Source: Teichococcus aerophilus
GTDB lineage: Bacteria > Pseudomonadota > Alphaproteobacteria > Acetobacterales > Acetobacteraceae
Length of the DNA stretch: 64,000 bases
Reading direction: 5' to 3'
Assembly (NCBI RefSeq): GCF_014490485.1
Contig: NZ_JACTVA010000023.1
Span: 1-64,000 of the forward strand
Part shown: piece after piece, positions 36,388 through 45,174 of the stretch
Layout: the number at the start of each line of letters is the position of its first letter
How positions within the stretch are numbered: position 1 is the first letter of the stretch
Notes under the pieces: generated by a model
What the model saw: only the letters and a program-made list of their open reading frames with translations
What the model was told of the DNA's origin: nothing
Databases searched by the model: none
Translations under genes and position numbers: made by a program

Positions 36388-37605
36388 ATGGGACCGCTGG
36401 AAGGCGTGCGGGTGTTGGACCTTACCTCGGTGGTGATGGGGCCGTACGCGACCTCGATCCTTGGCGACATGGGCGCCGACGTGATCAAGGTGGAAAGCCC
36501 GCAGGGCGACATCATCCGCCAGGTCGGCCCCAGCCGCAGCGGCGAGATGGGCGGCATGTTCCTGCACGCCAACCGCAGCAAGCGCGGCATCGTCGTCGAC
36601 CTCAAGGCCCCCGGCGGGCGGGAGGTGCTGCTGCGGCTGGCCGAAGGCGTGGACGTGCTGATCCACAATATCCGGCCGCAGGCCATGGCACGGCTGGGCC
36701 TGGGGTACGAGGACGTGGCGGCGGTCAATCCGCGCATCGTCTATCTCGGCGCCGTCGGCTTCGGTCAGGACGGGCCCTATGCGGCGCGCCCCGCCTATGA
36801 CGACCTGATGCAGGGCATTGCCGGCATCCCGGCTCTGATGGCGGAAAGCGGCGATGGTGTGCCGCGCTACGTGCCGGTCAACATCGCCGACCGCGTGGTG
36901 GGGCTGCACGCCGTCACCGCCGTGCTGGGCGCGTTGCGGCACCGGGACCGCACCGGCGAGGGCCAGCGCATCGACCTGCCGATGTTCGAGACGATGGCGG
37001 GCTTCGTCCTCGGCGACCATCTCGGCGGCCTCAGCCACGAGCCGCCGCTGGATGGCGGTGGCTACCCGAGGCTACTGACGCCGCACCGCCGCCCCTACCG
37101 CACCGCCGACGGCTTTCTCTGCGTGCTGATCTACAACGACCGGCACTGGCAGTCCTTCCTGCGCGCGGTAGAGCGAGAGGACCTGCTGGCCGACCCGCGC
37201 TTCGCCAGTCATGGCAGCCGCACCCGGCATATCGACGCCATTTATGCCGAGGCCGCCCGCCTGTTCACCACCCGCACGACCGAGGCGTGGATCACGCTGC
37301 TGGATGCGGCGGACATTCCCTACACCCCCATGCACGACCTGCCCGGCCTGCTGGCGGACCCGCATCTCAACGCCGTCGGCTTCTTCCAGCAGCAGCAGCA
37401 TCCAGCCGAGGGCACGGTGCGCTCCATGAAGATCGCCGCCACCTGGAGTGCGAGCCAGCCGGAGCCCTCCCGCCTCGCGCCCCTGCTTGGGCAGCACACA
37501 CGGGAAGTGCTGGCCGAGGCCGGCTACGCCCAGGCCGAGATCGACCGCCTGGCGGAAGCCGGCGCCATCCAGCAACACGCCGACATCGCAACAACGGCGG
37601 AGTGA
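36388..37605 (+). CDS. CaiB/BaiF family (class III) CoA-transferase
   Basis: This 405-aa protein transfers CoA between carboxylic acids. It shows LEGVRVLDLTSVVMGPYATS, LGDMGADVIKVESPQGD, FLHANRSKRGIVVDLK and YDDLMQGIAGIPALM, which carries the catalytic aspartate. It follows the molybdoenzyme by 3 bp and precedes MaoC and CitE genes by 10 bp. This order suggests activation of a dicarboxylate (itaconate, mesaconate or citramalate type) to its CoA ester for hydration and cleavage. The donor is probably succinyl-CoA or acetyl-CoA, inferred from the family. Confidence 0.9.
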   Translation: MGPLEGVRVLDLTSVVMGPYATSILGDMGADVIKVESPQGDIIRQVGPSRSGEMGGMFLHANRSKRGIVVDLKAPGGREVLLRLAEGVDVLIHNIRPQAMARLGLGYEDVAAVNPRIVYLGAVGFGQDGPYAARPAYDDLMQGIAGIPALMAESGDGVPRYVPVNIADRVVGLHAVTAVLGALRHRDRTGEGQRIDLPMFETMAGFVLGDHLGGLSHEPPLDGGGYPRLLTPHRRPYRTADGFLCVLIYNDRHWQSFLRAVEREDLLADPRFASHGSRTRHIDAIYAEAARLFTTRTTEAWITLLDAADIPYTPMHDLPGLLADPHLNAVGFFQQQQHPAEGTVRSMKIAATWSASQPEPSRLAPLLGQHTREVLAEAGYAQAEIDRLAEAGAIQQHADIATTAE

Positions 37606-37615
37606 GGAGCCAGCC

Positions 37616-38071
37616 ATGCCAGGATTGTACTTCGAGGATTTCGAGCCCGGGCGCGTGATCGACGCCGAGTGGCGCCGCACGGTGACCGAGGCGGACAACG
37701 TGCTGTTCAGCGGCATGACCATGAATGTCGCCCGGCTGCACCTGGATGCCGAATACATGAAGGGCACCGAGTTCGGCCGCCCGCTGGTGAACTCGCTGTT
37801 CACCCTGGGGCTGATGATCGGCATGAGCGTGCACAACACCACCAACGGCACCGCCATCGCCAATCTGGGCATGAACGACGTGCGCTTCCCCGCCCCCGTC
37901 TTCGCCGGGGATACGCTGCGGGTGCTGACCACGGTGAAGGAGGCACGCGCCAGCCGCTCCCGCGCCGATGCCGGCATCGTCACGCTGCTGCACCAGGCCT
38001 TCAACCAGGCGGATGCACTGGTGGCGACCTGCGAGCGGGCCGCGCTCGTCAGCCGGAGGCCGGCGGCATGA
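37616..38071 (+). CDS. MaoC-family hydratase (mesaconyl/itaconyl-CoA hydratase-like)
   Basis: This 151-aa single hot-dog fold protein has FEDFEPGRVIDAEWRRTVTE, the hydratase segment HLDAEYMKGTEFGRPLVNSL and FPAPVFAGDTLRVLT. The pattern TEADNVLFSGMTMN is common in the group next to CitE-like lyases. GAGGAG precedes the ATG at 37616, and its stop overlaps the CitE start by 4 bp. It would hydrate an unsaturated C5 acyl-CoA such as mesaconyl- or itaconyl-CoA to a malyl- or citramalyl-CoA. Substrate assignment is inferred from context. Confidence 0.87.
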   Translation: MPGLYFEDFEPGRVIDAEWRRTVTEADNVLFSGMTMNVARLHLDAEYMKGTEFGRPLVNSLFTLGLMIGMSVHNTTNGTAIANLGMNDVRFPAPVFAGDTLRVLTTVKEARASRSRADAGIVTLLHQAFNQADALVATCERAALVSRRPAA

Positions 38072-38922
38072 AGCTCCGCAGCCTGCTGTTCGCGCCGGCC
38101 GACCAGCCGCGCAAAATGGAGAAGGCGCTGGCCAGCACCGCCGACGCCGTGGTGCTGGACCTGGAGGACGCCGTCGGGCCCAGCGCCAAGGACGGCGCCC
38201 GCGCCGGCCTTGCGGGCCTGCTGCCGGCCCAGCGGCGCCCCGGCATCGTGGTGCGCGTCAACGCACGCGGCACGCCATGGTACCTGCACGACCTGGCCGC
38301 CGCCGTTGCCCTGCGTCCAGCGGCGGTCATGTTGCCGAAATGCACCGGCCCCGCCGACCTGCAGGCGCTGGACCACCACCTGGAAGCGCTGGAGGCGGCG
38401 GCCGGGCTGCCGCACGGAGGCATCGGCGTGCTGGCGCTGGCGACCGAGACGGCGGCCTCCCTGCACCACCTCGATTACCGGGGCGTGACCCCGCGCCTAC
38501 GGGCGCTGTGCTTCGGGGCGGAGGATCTCTCGGCCGAACTCGGCGTACTGCCGCGCGATACCGGGGGTGGCTATGCCGCACCGGCCATCCAGGCCCGTGG
38601 CGCCATGCTGCTGGCCGCGACCGCTGCCGGGGTGCCGGCGCTGGATACCCCCTTCCCCGACCCGCGCGACGAAGCCGGGCTGCTGCGGGAGACTCAGGCA
38701 GCGGCGCGCGACGGCTTCAGCGGCAAGATGTGCATCCACCCGGCGCAGCTCGCCCCGGTCAATGCCGCCTTCACGCCGGATGCGGCGCAGCTCGCCTGGG
38801 CCCGCGCCGTGCGGGATGCCTTTGCCCGGCAGCCCGAGGCCGGCGTGCTCTCGCTCGACGGGCGGATGGTGGAGCGGATGCATCTGCGCCTGGCCCAGCG
38901 GTTGCTGGCCGGGGCCGACTGA
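38068..38922 (+). CDS. CitE-like CoA-ester lyase (HpcH/HpaI superfamily)
   Basis: This 284-aa TIM-barrel lyase begins MKLRSLLFAPADQPRKMEKA and carries ADAVVLDLEDAVGP, IVVRVNARGTPWY, AVMLPKCTGPADL and LATETAASL, then DLSAELGV and SGKMCIHPAQL. These are the phosphate/CoA and Mg-binding features of citramalyl-CoA, malyl-CoA or CitE-type lyases. It is coupled to MaoC and closes the operon before a strong hairpin (38926-38957). The predicted reaction is cleavage of a 3-hydroxyacyl-CoA dicarboxylate, for example citramalyl-CoA to pyruvate and acetyl-CoA. Confidence 0.88.
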   Translation: MKLRSLLFAPADQPRKMEKALASTADAVVLDLEDAVGPSAKDGARAGLAGLLPAQRRPGIVVRVNARGTPWYLHDLAAAVALRPAAVMLPKCTGPADLQALDHHLEALEAAAGLPHGGIGVLALATETAASLHHLDYRGVTPRLRALCFGAEDLSAELGVLPRDTGGGYAAPAIQARGAMLLAATAAGVPALDTPFPDPRDEAGLLRETQAAARDGFSGKMCIHPAQLAPVNAAFTPDAAQLAWARAVRDAFARQPEAGVLSLDGRMVERMHLRLAQRLLAGAD

Positions 38923-38925
38923 CGG

Positions 38926-38957
38926 AGGCGGCATTGCCGCGCCGGGCAACGCCGCCT
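38926..38957 (+). terminator. Hairpin terminator after the CoA-transferase/MaoC/CitE operon
   Basis: AGGCGGC, A, TTGCC, loop GCGCCG, GGCAA, C, GCCGCCT forms a 12-bp stem with one internal mismatch, 4 bases after the CitE stop codon. Confidence 0.6.
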
Positions 38958-39013
38958 GCATGGAGATGTCATCGTCGCGGTGGGATCGCGTTGGCGGCGC
39001 CTGTGGTAGAGCC

Positions 39014-40240
39014 ATGCCGATGCAGCACCCCGATTCCGCCCCGCCCCGCCGCCCGGCAGGCTCGCCCTGGGAAGTCTTTTTGGCCTTCCTGAAGCTGGGC
39101 CTGACCTCCTTTGGCGGACCCGTCGCGCATCTCGGCTATTTCCGGGCCGAGTTCGTCGAACGGCGCCGCTGGCTGAGCGAGCAAGCCTTCGCCGAGCTGG
39201 TCGGCCTGTGCCAGTTCCTACCTGGACCGGCCTCCAGCAAGGCGGGCTTCGCGCTCGGTCTGTTGCGGGGTGGCAAGCTGGGCGCGGTGGCGGCCTGGGC
39301 CGGCTTCACCCTGCCTTCGGCCCTGGCGATGCTGCTCTTCGCCCGTGGGGCGGCGGACCTCGCCGCCTCACCGCTGGGGGCTGGCCTGCTGCACGGGTTG
39401 AAGTTGGTGGCGGTGGCCATCGTCGCCCAAGCGGTCTGGGGCATGGCCCGGGCGCTGTGCCCGGACCGGGTGCGGGCGGGCATCGCACTGGCCTCGCTGG
39501 CGGTGGTCACGCTGCTCCCCGTCTCGGCCGGGCAGGTGGCGGCCATCGTCCTTGGCGCCGTGGCCGGCTGGTGGCTGTGCCGGGACAGCGCGCCCGCCGC
39601 CCCGGCCGAGTGGCTGGCGGTGCCGTTCTCCCGCAAGGCGGGGCTGTTGTGCCTGGCGCTGTTCGGCCTCCTGCTGGTGCTGCCGCCGCTGCTGGCCGGG
39701 GAGGCCGGCGCGCTGGCGATGTTCGATGCCTTCTACCGCGCCGGCGCGCTGGTCTTCGGCGGCGGCCATGTGGTGCTGCCGCTGCTGCGGGATGGCGTGG
39801 TGGCACCCGGCTGGCTCTCGGACGATATTTTCCTGGCCGGCTATGGCGCGGCACAGGCCATGCCGGGGCCGCTCTTCACCTTCGCCGCTTTCCTTGGCGC
39901 CAGCATCCAGCCGGCAGGCGCGGGGGTACCGGCCGCCGCCCTGGCGCTGGTGGCGGTGTTCCTGCCGGGGTTGCTGCTGTTGCTGGGCGTGCTGCCCTTC
40001 TGGGCCGCGCTGCGCGCCCGCCCCGCGGCGCAGGCCGGCATGCGCGGCATCAATGCCGCCGTGGTCGGGCTGCTGGGCGCCGCGCTCTACGCGCCGGTCT
40101 GGACCAGCGCCGTGCTGCGGCCGCTGGATTTCCTGCTGGTTGCCGCGGGCTTCCTGCTGTTGACGGTCTGGCGCGTCTCGCCACTCTGGATCGTCGTGTT
40201 TGGCGCCACGGCCGGACTGGGCATCGCCGTGCTCGGCTGA
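39014..40240 (+). CDS. chrA: Chromate transporter (CHR family)
   Basis: This 408-aa inner-membrane protein is built from two homologous halves. The N-terminal half has FLKLGLTSFGGPVAHLGYFR and CQFLPGPASSKAGFALG, and the C-terminal half has FYRAGALVFGGGHVVLPLL and AQAMPGPLFTFAAFLG. That duplicated FGG and PGP pattern is diagnostic for long-chain ChrA proteins, which export chromate. No chrB regulator is present. It lies 91 bp after the CitE gene, beyond a hairpin, and 51 bp before an IclR gene on the same strand. The start could also be the second ATG two codons later. Confidence 0.92.
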   Translation: MPMQHPDSAPPRRPAGSPWEVFLAFLKLGLTSFGGPVAHLGYFRAEFVERRRWLSEQAFAELVGLCQFLPGPASSKAGFALGLLRGGKLGAVAAWAGFTLPSALAMLLFARGAADLAASPLGAGLLHGLKLVAVAIVAQAVWGMARALCPDRVRAGIALASLAVVTLLPVSAGQVAAIVLGAVAGWWLCRDSAPAAPAEWLAVPFSRKAGLLCLALFGLLLVLPPLLAGEAGALAMFDAFYRAGALVFGGGHVVLPLLRDGVVAPGWLSDDIFLAGYGAAQAMPGPLFTFAAFLGASIQPAGAGVPAAALALVAVFLPGLLLLLGVLPFWAALRARPAAQAGMRGINAAVVGLLGAALYAPVWTSAVLRPLDFLLVAAGFLLLTVWRVSPLWIVVFGATAGLGIAVLG

Positions 40241-40291
40241 ATTCGCCAACGGCCCTTGATGGCGCTGCCATCCAGGCGATAGACCTGTGGC

Positions 40292-41047
40292 ATGACACGC
40301 AAGCCAAGGGCCGTCCCCGCGCTGGAAGGCGTCGCCTCCGCCGAGCGGACGCTGGCCCTGCTCAGTGCCTTCCGCAAGGGCGATGCCACGCTGACCCTGG
40401 CGGAGCTCTCCGCCCGCACCGGGTTGGTGAAAAGCACCATCATGCGCCTGGCGGTGTCACTGGAAGCCTTCGGCTATCTCTCCCGCACCGGTGATGGCGA
40501 ATACCGGCTGGAGGCGGAGCTGCTGCGCCTCGGCATGATCTACCAGCAATCCTTCCGGCTGGAGGCGCATGTAATGCCGGTGCTGGAAAAGCTGGTGGAA
40601 AAGACAGGCGAAAGCGCGTCCTTCTACATCCGGCGGGACGAGCAGCGCCTGTGCCTGTTCCGCGCCGATTCGCCGCACCGGTTGCGCCTGCATGTCCGCC
40701 AGGGCGACCTGCTGCCGATGGACAGTTCTGCCATCGCGCAGGTGCTGAGACTGTTCACCACGGTGCCGCTGCCGGCGGAGGCCGCGATGCTGGACTTCCC
40801 GCTCTATACCGGCGGGGTCAGCGATCCGCATGTCGCCGGCATGGCCTCGCCGGTCTTCGGGCCGGACGCGCAATTCGCCGGCGCGCTGACCCTGGCGGGC
40901 CCGCTGGCGCGGCTGACGGAAGAGACCGGCCGCAACATCGCGCCGCTGCTGCGGGATGCGGCCACCGCCCTCACCCGCAGCCTGGGCGGCCGCATGCCGG
41001 AGATTCCGACACCGCCGCCCACCGCCGCGCCACGCAAGCCACGTTGA
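40292..41047 (+). CDS. IclR-family transcriptional regulator
   Basis: This 251-aa regulator has an N-terminal winged helix (EGVASAERTLALLSAFRKGD, LAELSARTGLVKSTIMRLAV) and a GAF-like effector domain (VEKTGESASFYIRRDEQRLC, GGVSDPHVAGMASPVFGPDA). It lies between chrA and a convergent oxidoreductase/peptide-binding-protein operon. Candidate targets are that operon and the RraA-type aldolase gene at 45175, which share an upstream motif. The effector is unknown. Confidence 0.9.
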   Translation: MTRKPRAVPALEGVASAERTLALLSAFRKGDATLTLAELSARTGLVKSTIMRLAVSLEAFGYLSRTGDGEYRLEAELLRLGMIYQQSFRLEAHVMPVLEKLVEKTGESASFYIRRDEQRLCLFRADSPHRLRLHVRQGDLLPMDSSAIAQVLRLFTTVPLPAEAAMLDFPLYTGGVSDPHVAGMASPVFGPDAQFAGALTLAGPLARLTEETGRNIAPLLRDAATALTRSLGGRMPEIPTPPPTAAPRKPR

Positions 41048-41078
41048 GGCCGGCGCGCATTTTCTTCCGGTTTACGCG

Positions 41079-41112
41079 ATCACGCTCCCCGGCTTTCGCC
41101 AGGAAGCGTGAT
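41079..41112. terminator. Bidirectional hairpin terminator
   Basis: ATCACGCT (41079-41086) pairs with AGCGTGAT (41105-41112), and the stem continues inward with two mismatches to a GGC-TTTC-GCC tip. It lies between the convergent IclR and oxidoreductase genes. Confidence 0.65.
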
Positions 41113-41149
41113 TCGGCGTTCTGCAGATTTTAGCGCAGGTATTCCAGCT

Positions 41150-42058
41150 TCACGCGACTTCGGCCGGCTCCATCCGTGCCTCGATCGCCACCAGTGCCTC
41201 CTCCAGCGTCGCCGGCACCTTGCCGCCGAAATGCTCCTTCAGCCCCAGCGCCTCGACCCATTGCAACCGCGCCGCGGTGGAGCGGCTCATGATCGGCTCG
41301 ATGCCGACATCGGCCAGCGCCTCGGCTGCCATGCCGGCTTCCTCGGACCGGCGGCGGGCATGAATGACGCCGGTGGTCAGCAAGCCCGCCGCGAAATCCT
41401 CGAACGGGCGCGACAGCGTCTTGGCGGCGGAGGCCAGGACGACGTCCTCCAGCCCGTAGCGGCGCGCGCCCAGCAGCATCTCGCCCGTCAGCGCCTCGAT
41501 CCCCTTGATCAACACCGAGCGCAGGATCTTGATGGCCGAGGCGGTGCCAAGCTTCTCGCCCACCGCGTCGATCTTCATGCCCCAAGGCACCAGCGCATCG
41601 CGCACCGCTTCCGCCGCCGGGCCGCTGGCCAGGATCGGCAGCGCTAGCCCATCTTTCGGCGTGCCGACGATGGAACCATCGGCCAGGATGGCGCCGCTGC
41701 CGGCCAAAGCCGCCGCCATCGCCTGCTTCACCTTCGGCGTGGCGGAAGCGATGTCGATGAACAGGTGCCGCGCGGAGAGATGCGGCGCGAAGGCCTGCGC
41801 GCTGGCCACCGAGGCGGAGCCGGGCGTGACGCCGATGATGACCTGCGCCCGTTCCGCCAACTCGGCCGGGCTGCGCACCAGCGTCACGCCGGCCGCCTTG
41901 GCGCGGCTCTGGATCAGGCTAGCATAGGGCCCGTCGAAGGCGCCGGTGTCATAGCTGAGAACCTGCTCAACCCCGCGGTCCCGCAGGCCCGCGCCCAGCG
42001 TGCTGCCGATCTCGCCATAGCCGATGAACCCGATGCTGATCTGCTGCGCCGTCATCAT
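41150..42058 (-). CDS. NAD(P)-dependent oxidoreductase (beta-hydroxyacid dehydrogenase / DUF1932 type)
   Basis: This 302-aa protein has an N-terminal Rossmann fold with GFIGYGEIGSTLG, the loop VIIGVTPGSASVASAQ, and a C-terminal helical domain of the DUF1932 type (KILRSVLIKGIEALTGEMLL, ADVGIEPIMSRSTAARLQWV). It resembles phosphogluconate/hydroxyisobutyrate dehydrogenase relatives. The lysine in SAIKILRSVLIKG occupies the catalytic region. The ATGATG start overlaps the stop of the upstream peptide binding protein by 4 bp, so they form a tight pair: uptake of a compound and its oxidation. The substrate is not identifiable. Confidence 0.85.
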   Translation of the reverse strand: MMTAQQISIGFIGYGEIGSTLGAGLRDRGVEQVLSYDTGAFDGPYASLIQSRAKAAGVTLVRSPAELAERAQVIIGVTPGSASVASAQAFAPHLSARHLFIDIASATPKVKQAMAAALAGSGAILADGSIVGTPKDGLALPILASGPAAEAVRDALVPWGMKIDAVGEKLGTASAIKILRSVLIKGIEALTGEMLLGARRYGLEDVVLASAAKTLSRPFEDFAAGLLTTGVIHARRRSEEAGMAAEALADVGIEPIMSRSTAARLQWVEALGLKEHFGGKVPATLEEALVAIEARMEPAEVA

Positions 42059-43641
42059 ACTCTCCGCACGTTCCAGAATTTCACGAAGCCATCGAGCACG
42101 CCGTCGATGGTGCGGCGCCAGGCCATGGGCTGGAAGATCTGCCCGGTGGGGATGAAGGTCGCATCCCGCCAGGCCTGGGCCTGCATCTGCTCGGCCAGCT
42201 TCTTCTGCGCGGCCGGGTCCTGCTCCTCCATCCACGCATCGCGCAGCCGCTCGGCCTCCGTGCTGGTCGGCCAGCCGTACCAGCCCTGCAGCCCATTGGC
42301 GCGCGCCACGCTGGTGACCGCCGGGTCCAGGATGTTCAGGCCGGAGACCATGGAGGGGAAGACGCTCCAGCCGCCCTTCTCCACCGGCTCACGCGAGTTG
42401 CGGCGCTGGAACAGCGTGCCGGTATCCATCGCCTGGATATCGACGTTCAGGCCGATGCGGCGGAACAGGTCCATGCCCAGCTGGCCCAGCGGTGCGCTGA
42501 CCGGGTGATCCATCGGCAGCATGAATGCCACCTTCTCGCCCTTGTAGCCGGAGGCCGCGATCTCCTGCTTGGCGCGCTCGATATCCGTCTTGCCGAACAG
42601 TTCGTCGAAGCCGACATCGTTGGCCATCGGCGTACCCGGGCAGAACATGCCGAGCTTGACGTGCCAGGTATCGGGGTCGGAGCTGTAGGACTGCATGAAT
42701 TCCGCCTGGTCCACCGCGCGCAGCACGGCGCGGCGTAGCGCCACGTTGTCGAATGGCGGCTGGATGCAGTTGAAGCGCAGGATCGGCGTCAGCCCCTGGC
42801 GGTCCTTCACCTCGACGCGCAGCTGGCGGTGCCGCCGCAGCATCTGAACGAGGTCCGGCGACGGGGTTTCCCACCAATCCACCTCGCCCACCTGCAGCGC
42901 GTTGGCGGCGGCGGAGACGTCCGGCATGGTGGTCCATTCCACCCGCTCGAAATGCGCCACCTTCGGGCCGGCGGTGCCGCCCGGCGTGCCGTCGCCGCGC
43001 GGCACGTAACCGTCGAAGCGCGCATAGGCGGCGCGGGCGCCGGCCATGTGCTGGTCCGGCAGCCAGCGGAACGGGCCGCTGCCCACCATCTCCGTCACCT
43101 GCCTGGTAGATTCCGTCTTGGCCAGCCGCTCCGGCATGATGGCGCACATGCTGGGCGAGGCCTTGGCCAGCGCCGCCGGCAATAGCGGGAAGCTGCGGTT
43201 CAGGCGGAAGCGGATGGTCTTGTCGTCCGGCGCGTCCAGCTCATCCGTCGCCACCATCAGCGCCTGGCCGAAGGAATCGCGGGAAGCCCAACGGCGGATG
43301 CTGGCGACGCAATCCCTGGCGGTGACGGCGCTGCCATCGTGGAAGCGCAGGCCGTCCCGCAATGTCAGCCGCCACAGCCTTCCATCATTCTCGATGACGT
43401 GGCCCTGCACCATCTGTGGCTGTGGCTGGAAATTGGCGTCCAGGCCATAAAGCGTATCGAACACCATGAAGGCGTGGTTGCGCGTCGGCGTCGCCGTGGT
43501 CGCCACCGGGTCGAGCAGCGAGAGATCGACGAAGGGCACGAAGCGGAGGACGCTCTCCGTCTGCGCACGGGCGAGGCTCGGCATGGCGAGGGGCGCGAGG
43601 GCGGCGGCGGAGACCCCACCCAGAAAGTGGCGACGTTGCAT
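42055..43641 (-). CDS. Peptide-type ABC substrate-binding protein (SBP family 5), orphan
   Basis: This 528-aa exported protein begins MQRRHFLGGVSAAALAPLAMP, with a Tat-like leader. It has PTRNHAFMVFDTLYGLDANF, RLTLRDGLRFHDGSAV, EMVGSGPFRWLPDQH and the final LDGFVKFWNVRRV, closely matching the proteins at 29146 and 49957. It is translationally coupled to an NAD-oxidoreductase. No permease or ATPase genes are nearby, so it must share a transporter encoded elsewhere or have another role. A conserved motif at 43692-43712 lies 51 bp upstream of its start. Confidence 0.9.
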   Translation of the reverse strand: MQRRHFLGGVSAAALAPLAMPSLARAQTESVLRFVPFVDLSLLDPVATTATPTRNHAFMVFDTLYGLDANFQPQPQMVQGHVIENDGRLWRLTLRDGLRFHDGSAVTARDCVASIRRWASRDSFGQALMVATDELDAPDDKTIRFRLNRSFPLLPAALAKASPSMCAIMPERLAKTESTRQVTEMVGSGPFRWLPDQHMAGARAAYARFDGYVPRGDGTPGGTAGPKVAHFERVEWTTMPDVSAAANALQVGEVDWWETPSPDLVQMLRRHRQLRVEVKDRQGLTPILRFNCIQPPFDNVALRRAVLRAVDQAEFMQSYSSDPDTWHVKLGMFCPGTPMANDVGFDELFGKTDIERAKQEIAASGYKGEKVAFMLPMDHPVSAPLGQLGMDLFRRIGLNVDIQAMDTGTLFQRRNSREPVEKGGWSVFPSMVSGLNILDPAVTSVARANGLQGWYGWPTSTEAERLRDAWMEEQDPAAQKKLAEQMQAQAWRDATFIPTGQIFQPMAWRRTIDGVLDGFVKFWNVRRV

Positions 43642-44090
43642 GGTGGGCTGGTTCCTCCTGCAGCGCCCTCTGCCGGGGCGTCTGACTGGTCATTTCAGAA
43701 TGACGTTGCGTTTTTAACCTGGATGGTTGGGACCAGCCCTGTCAAGTGTCCGTTGGGTCCAGACTAGGCCTGGGCTGCACGCCTATGGGCGGCCGGTGCG
43801 CGGGTACAGGCCAGTTCTCACGGCAAAGCCGGCCCAGATTCCGCTCGCGCCAGAGCACAGACCAACTTCGCCGCTGCTTATTCACCGGCGCCGGGCTTAG
43901 CGAGCGCCCGGGTACCGCGTTGGCAAGTATCGAAGGTTCGTGCCGGCGCCTCGGTTCATCGCCCGGTCATGTCCCGATGATCCCGACCGTGTGATCGCCA
44001 ATGACGGATGCTTGTGATGACTGATCCGCCAGCAGTCCCATTGCTGCCATGATTGAGCGCTTCAACGATCGTATCGATGGAGAGCACAGG
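43642..44090. other. Intergenic region upstream of the oxidoreductase/binding-protein operon
   Basis: These 449 bases hold no convincing gene. The part nearest 43641 carries the promoter of the binding-protein gene and the conserved motif at 43692-43712. The remainder, to the small membrane protein, shows no repeat, hairpin or coding signal that I could support. Confidence 0.4.
43692..43712. promoter_or_regulatory. Candidate regulator site (ATTTCAGAATG..CGTTGCGTT)
   Basis: ATTTCAGAATG, A, CGTTGCGTT lies 51 bp upstream of the binding-protein start. 17 of 21 positions match the site at 45087-45107 upstream of the RraA-type gene. The first half is a loose palindrome (CATT....AATG), as seen in IclR-type sites. 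The nearby IclR gene is the simplest candidate, but this is not shown. Confidence 0.45.
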
Positions 44091-44423
44091 ATGGACATCG
44101 AGCGGGACGCGATCGGCTGGCGGCAGATCCTGGTCGGTTACGGGCTGGTGGCACTGATCTTCGGCGGGATGGGGGCGGCGCTGCTGTCCACCCAGGCAGC
44201 CCAGAGCGGGGCGGATTTCGAAATGGCAGCCGCCGGCGTCGTCGTCGCGATCATCGTTCTGGACATGGTGTTCCGGCGGGCGCTGACGCGGGCATTCGTG
44301 TGGCTCGGGCTGTCGCCGATGGCGGAGTTCCGGCTGAAGGTCTGCTCGGTGTTCCTGTTATGCCTGCTCTCCCTCGCTGCCTGCGCGCTGGGCGTCGCCG
44401 TCAGCATGAGGATCAATGCATGA
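44091..44423 (+). CDS. Small membrane protein of unknown function
   Basis: This 110-aa protein has about three hydrophobic segments (ILVGYGLVALIFGGMGAALL, MAAAGVVVAIIVLDMVF, and VCSVFLLCLLSLAACALGVA). I recognise no family. The ATG at 44091 is favoured because GGAGAG precedes it by 6 bases; a frame opening at 44049 lacks a ribosome site. Its stop overlaps the start of the next membrane-protein gene (ATGA at 44420-44423), so the two are translated together. Confidence 0.7.
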   Translation: MDIERDAIGWRQILVGYGLVALIFGGMGAALLSTQAAQSGADFEMAAAGVVVAIIVLDMVFRRALTRAFVWLGLSPMAEFRLKVCSVFLLCLLSLAACALGVAVSMRINA

Positions 44424-45004
44424 ATGCCGGGCGCGCAGCGGACGCGACATTCACCGCCTATTCGTCCCGGTTGCAGCTGTTGGTGGTGACGGCGGGAGTG
44501 CTGCCACTCGTCGTCATCGGCGCGGTGTCCCTGCCGCTGCTACCGGGGGCGCCGCTGGCGGCGCGGTTGATCGGGCTGGTTATCCTGGCGCCGTTGCTGA
44601 CCTGGCTGGCGATCAATGTCCGCCTCGTCTTCTTCCGTAAGCCGATTATCGAAGTCGATGGCGAAGGGCTACTGTGGCGCCGATGGTCCCGCAAGCGGAT
44701 CGGCTGGGATGCCGTGCAGCGCTGGCAGGCGAAGCGGCATATGGGCATTGCGTTCGTGACCCTGTGGCTGCACCAGCCATCGGAGTATCGGTCCACCACG
44801 ATCCACCGCCTTCTGGCGCCGGCGAACAAGTGGCTCGGCATGGGTGACGTGACCCTGAACGCGGGCGGCACCAACCGCAGCTTCGAGGAGCTGGCGGCGG
44901 CCATCGGCCGCTACGCGCCGCCGCCCGAGCTGCCGGAAGACCCGCGGCTGGCGCGGCGTCTGCTGGCGGCGCGGGAGAAGCGCGGGCGGGCCGCGGGAAG
45001 CTGA
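44420..45004 (+). CDS. Membrane-anchored protein with PH-like domain, unknown function
   Basis: This 194-aa protein has two N-terminal membrane spans (about residues 18-70). A soluble domain follows with KPIIEVDGEGLLWRRWSRKRIGW and a later helix (RSFEELAAAIGRYAPP). This layout resembles the STM3941/PH-like bacterial membrane proteins, in which the I-x-V-D-x-x-G-L and I-x-W strands are typical. It is co-translated with the preceding small membrane protein. No function can be assigned. Confidence 0.7.
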   Translation: MNAGRAADATFTAYSSRLQLLVVTAGVLPLVVIGAVSLPLLPGAPLAARLIGLVILAPLLTWLAINVRLVFFRKPIIEVDGEGLLWRRWSRKRIGWDAVQRWQAKRHMGIAFVTLWLHQPSEYRSTTIHRLLAPANKWLGMGDVTLNAGGTNRSFEELAAAIGRYAPPPELPEDPRLARRLLAAREKRGRAAGS

Positions 45005-45086
45005 AGCCAACGGGCAGCGTCCCGCCTGGCCGACGGGCGCCCGGCCCCAGGCCCTGCCCAGGCGCATCGGTCCAGGGCGGTCAGCC

Positions 45087-45107
45087 ATTTTGAAATGCCG
45101 TTGCGTT
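45087..45107. promoter_or_regulatory. Candidate regulator site upstream of the RraA-type gene
   Basis: ATTTTGAAATG, C, CGTTGCGTT matches the site at 43692-43712 in 17 of 21 positions. It includes the near-palindrome CATTTTGAAATG. It lies 67 bp before the RraA-type start codon. Confidence 0.45.
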
Positions 45108-45174
45108 CCCTCCCGCTCCGCGCAATCCTGCCGCCTCGCGGCCAGGATCGGCCGCTGCCGAGCAGGAGGAACGA

